Assembly: GCA_018647275.1 (NCBI GenBank)
Contig: JABGTH010000240.1
Span: 1-9,134, forward strand
Length of the DNA stretch: 9,134 bases
Source of the DNA: Paracoccaceae bacterium
GTDB taxonomy: Bacteria; Pseudomonadota; Alphaproteobacteria; Rhodobacterales; Rhodobacteraceae
Direction: 5' to 3'
The stretch's first letter is position 1; each line of letters begins with the position of its first letter. The notes below the pieces were generated by a model. The model worked only from the letters and a program-made list of their open reading frames with translations, was not told the origin of the DNA and did not search any database. Of this stretch, positions 6,554 through 9,134 are shown one piece after another. Both the position numbers and the translations under genes were made by a program.

Positions 6554-7167
6554 GTCAGGATGCCGAGTTCACGGATTTTCTGGACAGACGCGCGGGTTTC
6601 CATGACTGCCATATGCGCGGCGAGTTTCGGGTAATCTTTGACCTCAACGCCATCGCCTGGAAGCCAAGTGCACACGTTGAATAGATAGATGTCGGCGACA
6701 CAGAACGTATCACCCAAAATGAAGGGACCGTGCAAACATTCGTCTTCAATGTAGCTGGCTGATGTGCCCATCGTCTGGGGCACTTTTGATGTCATGTCGT
6801 CACAACTTGTCTGTTGATCGGCCCAGCGTGAGCCGCGCATTTTATGCGCGTGGTTTACGTGCATTGTGGAGGCAAGGTAGAACATCACGCTGCGCATTTT
6901 GAAGGCTTGCAATGGATCAGTTGGCACAAGCTTTTTTTCGGGAACCAATGCTGCGATATATTCAAGTAAGGCACCTGTTTCGGTGAGTGCCTTGTCCCCA
7001 ACGATTAAAGTTGGCACGCGACCTTTTGGGTTTTTAGCTAGATAGGCATCGCTGGTTTGCTCAGCTTTGGTAAAGTCTACACGGGTCAACTCATGCCCAA
7101 GGCCTGCCTCTCGTAACGCGATGGCAACTGACATCGAAATGGTGTTTGGAGCATAAAACAATTTCAT
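6550..7167 (-). CDS. Glutathione S-transferase family protein
   Basis: Cytoplasmic protein of 205 residues with the two-domain GST layout. The thioredoxin-like domain starts MKLFYAPNTISMSVAIAL, with N8, T9 and S11 in the place where bacterial GSTs keep the glutathione-activating Ser/Cys; no cysteine is there. NPKGRVPTL (46-54) carries the cis-proline P52, and TETGALLEYIA (62-72) is the E-S/T glutathione gamma-glutamyl contact. The helical C-terminal domain has the N-capping box LGDTFCVADIYLF (151-163). It follows the histidine phosphatase by 11 bases, with only a weak AAAGAA ribosome site, and overlaps the saccharopine dehydrogenase start by 4 bases. Substrate unknown; detoxification or glutathione-dependent redox chemistry is the family expectation. 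Confidence 0.88.
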   Translation of the reverse strand: MKLFYAPNTISMSVAIALREAGLGHELTRVDFTKAEQTSDAYLAKNPKGRVPTLIVGDKALTETGALLEYIAALVPEKKLVPTDPLQAFKMRSVMFYLASTMHVNHAHKMRGSRWADQQTSCDDMTSKVPQTMGTSASYIEDECLHGPFILGDTFCVADIYLFNVCTWLPGDGVEVKDYPKLAAHMAVMETRASVQKIRELGILT

Positions 7168-7178
7168 GATTTTATTCT

Positions 7179-7832
7179 TTAAACGTGTGTTTGTGCGTGC
7201 TGACGTTCGGTTGCTTCGAGGTGCGGAACTGCATTGAACATCACAGGTGACATTGTGCCACTGATTGGGTGCAAACGATGGATCGAGCTGTTCATTATGG
7301 CAAGAGCTAGATTGGCCATTTTGACAATATCTAAATCAAGGTGCTGACGCATGACCATAGAAATGAGCCCGCCTGATGTGACAACCAATGAGGGGCCAGG
7401 GCGTGCAGAAATGTCTTTGATTACATCGTTTACACGTGTTTCAAAGTCACTAAAGCGTTCTGGTGCCCCTTCGATTTTGTTCGCTTGCCACGCCTCAAAA
7501 ACGCGGGGTAAGTGATGAGCAAATTCTGATTGTTGAGTTGGCATAGCGAGCCCGTGTTCCGCTTCAAGTGCGGTGGCGAGTGTGAAGTATTCAAGCTCAT
7601 TTAGACGTTCGTCACGGATCGGTTCGAGGCCTGTGGCCATACCATCAGCGGTTTCTGCGTGACGGCGCAAAGTGCCTGTAAAAAGGTTTTGGTGCACTTG
7701 GTTTGTGTCTATGAGGTGTTCGCCCAACCACTTTGCCTGTTGGTGCCCAAGGGCGCTGAGGCGGTCATAACTGGCTTCGTCTGTCGCGGTGGAGTTTGCT
7801 TGTCCGTGGCGAATGAGGGTGATGTGGGACAT
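7179..7832 (-). CDS. Histidine phosphatase (phosphoglycerate-mutase-like) family protein
   Basis: Protein of 217 residues of the histidine phosphatase superfamily (COG0406). The N-terminal phosphohistidine motif is LIRHGQA (R8, H9, G10), followed by the phosphate-binding TLRRHAETA (54-62) and an acidic LNELEYF (78-84). The usual C-terminal V-S-H-G-G motif reads VVTSGGLIS here (150-158), so S153 stands where the second catalytic histidine is expected. Some annotated members of this group share that change as far as I recall, and the activity may be weak, altered or a different reaction. The frame extends upstream to 7856, but ATG 7832 is chosen because AAGGAA lies five bases before it and the family starts at this point. 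It leads the probable operon with the GST and saccharopine dehydrogenase genes. Substrate unknown. Confidence 0.88.
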   Translation of the reverse strand: MSHITLIRHGQANSTATDEASYDRLSALGHQQAKWLGEHLIDTNQVHQNLFTGTLRRHAETADGMATGLEPIRDERLNELEYFTLATALEAEHGLAMPTQQSEFAHHLPRVFEAWQANKIEGAPERFSDFETRVNDVIKDISARPGPSLVVTSGGLISMVMRQHLDLDIVKMANLALAIMNSSIHRLHPISGTMSPVMFNAVPHLEATERQHAQTHV

Positions 7833-7837
7833 GTAGG

Positions 7838-7843
7838 TTCCTT
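7838..7843 (-). promoter_or_regulatory. Ribosome binding site setting the phosphatase start
   Basis: AAGGAA on the minus strand, five bases before ATG 7832. It decides between this start and the in-frame ATG at 7856, which has no comparable site and would add eight residues not seen in the family. Confidence 0.7.
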
Positions 7844-8024
7844 GTACGGTTTCCAAATGGATAAGTGAGGTCTGCGCGGGTTGGAAGGGGCGGGACGTTT
7901 CGCGGGGAGTTTATTTGGTAAGATGAAGTTGGAGTTGCCACATGTCTTGGCGTAAATTCGAGTATGAATGTCGTGATTGGATGCCCGAATTCACCTCATA
8001 GTTTGTTAGAGAGGTCTAAGATAC
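7844..8024. other. Divergent intergenic region between phosphatase and formate dehydrogenase genes
   Basis: About 180 non-coding bases that must hold the promoters for both directions. A G-rich stretch lies at 7877-7908 and an A/T-richer part around 7909-7975. TTGCCA at 7935-7940 could be a -35 for the formate dehydrogenase gene, but no convincing -10 lies 16-18 bases downstream. I see no RNA gene, strong inverted repeat or clear operator. Confidence 0.4.
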
Positions 8025-8031
8025 AGGGAGG
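8025..8031 (+). promoter_or_regulatory. Strong ribosome binding site of the formate dehydrogenase gene
   Basis: AGGGAGG, six bases before ATG 8038. It is the best Shine-Dalgarno match in the window and fixes the start of the formate dehydrogenase subunit. Confidence 0.75.
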
Positions 8032-8037
8032 CACCAC

Positions 8038-9134
8038 ATGTCCGACACAGTGAAATTCACGCTAGATGGCACAGAAGTTGAGGCCGAAGCTGGCCTGACA
8101 ATCTGGGAAGTGGCCAATGGTCGTGGACTTGTTATCCCTCACCTGTGCCATAAGCCAGCACCTGGCTATCGCCCTGATGGCAATTGCCGCGCCTGTATGG
8201 TTGAGATCGACGGTGAGCGTACGTTGGCCGCTTCATGTATTCGGGAGCCGTTGGATGGCATGGTGGTAACCACCAATTCCGCTCGCGCTGAGAATGCGCG
8301 CAAGATGGTGGTTGAAATGTTAGTTGCAGACCAACCAGCCCGTGAAGATGCCCATGATAAATCAGCACACCTGTGGGATATGGCCGAGTTGAATGGTGTG
8401 TCAGAGAGCCGTTTTCCAAAATTGGAAGAGGGTCGCATTCCGTTGTTGGATGACAGTCACGTTGCGATGTCTGTTAACTTGGATGCTTGTATTTCGTGCG
8501 GTTTGTGCGTGCGCGCATGTCGTGAGGTTCAGGTCAACGATGTGATCGGTATGTCGGGCCGTGGCCATGACAGCTATCCTACTTTTGATATGGCCGACCC
8601 AATGGGTAATTCATCTTGTGTGGCGTGTGGCGAATGCGTTCAAGCCTGCCCAACAGGTGCTTTGATGCCTACCGCTGTGACTGCGGGTGACGGCGTTGGG
8701 GACAGCAAAGATTTTGATAGCGAAACAGTAAGTGTTTGTGCGTTTTGTGGTGTGGGTTGCCAGATTTCGATTAAGGTCAAAGATTGCAAGGTGAAGTATG
8801 TTGAGGGCATCAATGGTCCTGCAAACGAGGGTCGTTTGTGTGTCAAAGGCCGCTTTGGCTACGACTATATCCACCACAATCACCGTCTGACCAAACCGTT
8901 GATCCGGCGCGACGATGCACCCGCCAAGGGGTTGAATGTTGACCCCGGGAATTGGGGCAGTGTTTTCCGTGAAGCAACTTGGAATGAGGCGCTGGATTTT
9001 GCCGCGAATGGCCTGAAGGGGCGCGGGCGCGAAGTGGCTGGTTTTGGGTCTGCCAAATGCACCAATGAAGAAGCCTATTTGTTCCAAAAATTCATCCGAG
9101 AAGGGTTCAAGCACAACAACGTCGATCACTGTAC
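8038..9134 (+). CDS. fdhF: Formate dehydrogenase alpha subunit, N-terminal 365 residues
   Basis: N-terminal part of a cytoplasmic molybdenum or tungsten formate dehydrogenase that oxidises formate to CO2 (or the reverse); it runs off the window. A NuoG-like [2Fe-2S] domain has C37, C50, C53 and C67. Two ferredoxin-type [4Fe-4S] motifs follow: CISCGLCVRAC (C151, C154, C157, C161) and CVACGECVQACP (C194, C197, C200, C204). The catalytic domain opens with a further [4Fe-4S] set, CAFCGVGC (C234, C237, C241) plus C268, and K270, the conserved lysine between cluster and cofactor. No cysteine lies between C67 and C151, so the His-Cys3 cluster of NuoG-type proteins is absent. No twin-arginine signal is present. 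The catalytic Cys/Sec lies beyond the visible NNVDHC at the end. The diaphorase subunits (FdsG/FdsB) are not upstream, so electron partner and exact subtype are open. Confidence 0.92.
   Translation, partial: MSDTVKFTLDGTEVEAEAGLTIWEVANGRGLVIPHLCHKPAPGYRPDGNCRACMVEIDGERTLAASCIREPLDGMVVTTNSARAENARKMVVEMLVADQPAREDAHDKSAHLWDMAELNGVSESRFPKLEEGRIPLLDDSHVAMSVNLDACISCGLCVRACREVQVNDVIGMSGRGHDSYPTFDMADPMGNSSCVACGECVQACPTGALMPTAVTAGDGVGDSKDFDSETVSVCAFCGVGCQISIKVKDCKVKYVEGINGPANEGRLCVKGRFGYDYIHHNHRLTKPLIRRDDAPAKGLNVDPGNWGSVFREATWNEALDFAANGLKGRGREVAGFGSAKCTNEEAYLFQKFIREGFKHNNVDHC

Noticed and set aside
5594..6684. Plus-strand open frames opposite the saccharopine dehydrogenase and GST genes
   Set aside because: They lie inside clear minus-strand family matches and lack plausible starts or motifs.
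7993..8015. Short inverted repeat acctc/gaggt upstream of the formate dehydrogenase
   Set aside because: Only five base pairs around a 13-base loop; expected by chance.
8132..9129. Long minus-strand open frames opposite the formate dehydrogenase
   Set aside because: The plus frame here has full cluster motifs and a strong ribosome site; the antisense frames have no recognisable domain.

Overview
The window looks like a chromosomal segment of an alphaproteobacterium of the Rhodobacteraceae, probably from the marine roseobacter group. The grounds are the close residue-level resemblance of the sigma factor and anti-sigma factor to Rhodobacter sphaeroides RpoE and ChrR, a gene order that matches the RSP1087-RSP1093 locus as I remember it, and base composition that looks near half G+C, low for that family. 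This placement comes from recalled family sequences, not from a search.

Positions 1-2172 hold a divergent regulatory hub. On the minus strand lie rpoE (ECF sigma factor, start most likely GTG at 664) and the beginning of chrR (zinc anti-sigma factor, cut off by the window start). On the plus strand an operon of five tightly packed genes begins at 874: an FAD-dependent amine-oxidase-fold enzyme (RSP1091/UfaD-like), a DUF1365 protein, an MFS transporter of the sugar/cation symporter type, a membrane-anchored DUF3833 protein and a short-chain dehydrogenase. Between the two operons are two back-to-back promoter candidates with the same layout (ATCC, 18 bases, TA), which fits both arms being read by RpoE itself. 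In R. sphaeroides this regulon answers singlet oxygen and includes enzymes that make furan fatty acids on membrane phospholipids. The methyltransferase that starts that pathway (UfaM/CfaA) is not in this window.

Positions 5501-7832 hold a minus-strand gene set, probably one transcript: a histidine phosphatase with a changed catalytic motif, a glutathione S-transferase-like protein, and a fungal-LYS1-type saccharopine dehydrogenase. It is convergent with the first operon, with only 7 bases between the stop codons.

Positions 7833-8037 are a short divergent intergenic region. From 8038 to the end of the window runs the N-terminal part of a molybdenum/tungsten formate dehydrogenase alpha subunit (365 codons seen). 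It has one [2Fe-2S] domain, two ferredoxin-type [4Fe-4S] motifs and the first cluster motif of the catalytic domain. Its catalytic Cys or Sec lies beyond the window.

I saw no RNA genes, CRISPR arrays, insertion sequences or phage genes. The strongest candidate for an interesting system is the RpoE-ChrR/furan-fatty-acid locus, which is already partly known. The less described points are the DUF1365, DUF3833, MFS and SDR members, the rpoE leader hairpin, the phosphatase with serine in place of histidine, and the formate dehydrogenase that lacks the extra His/Cys cluster.
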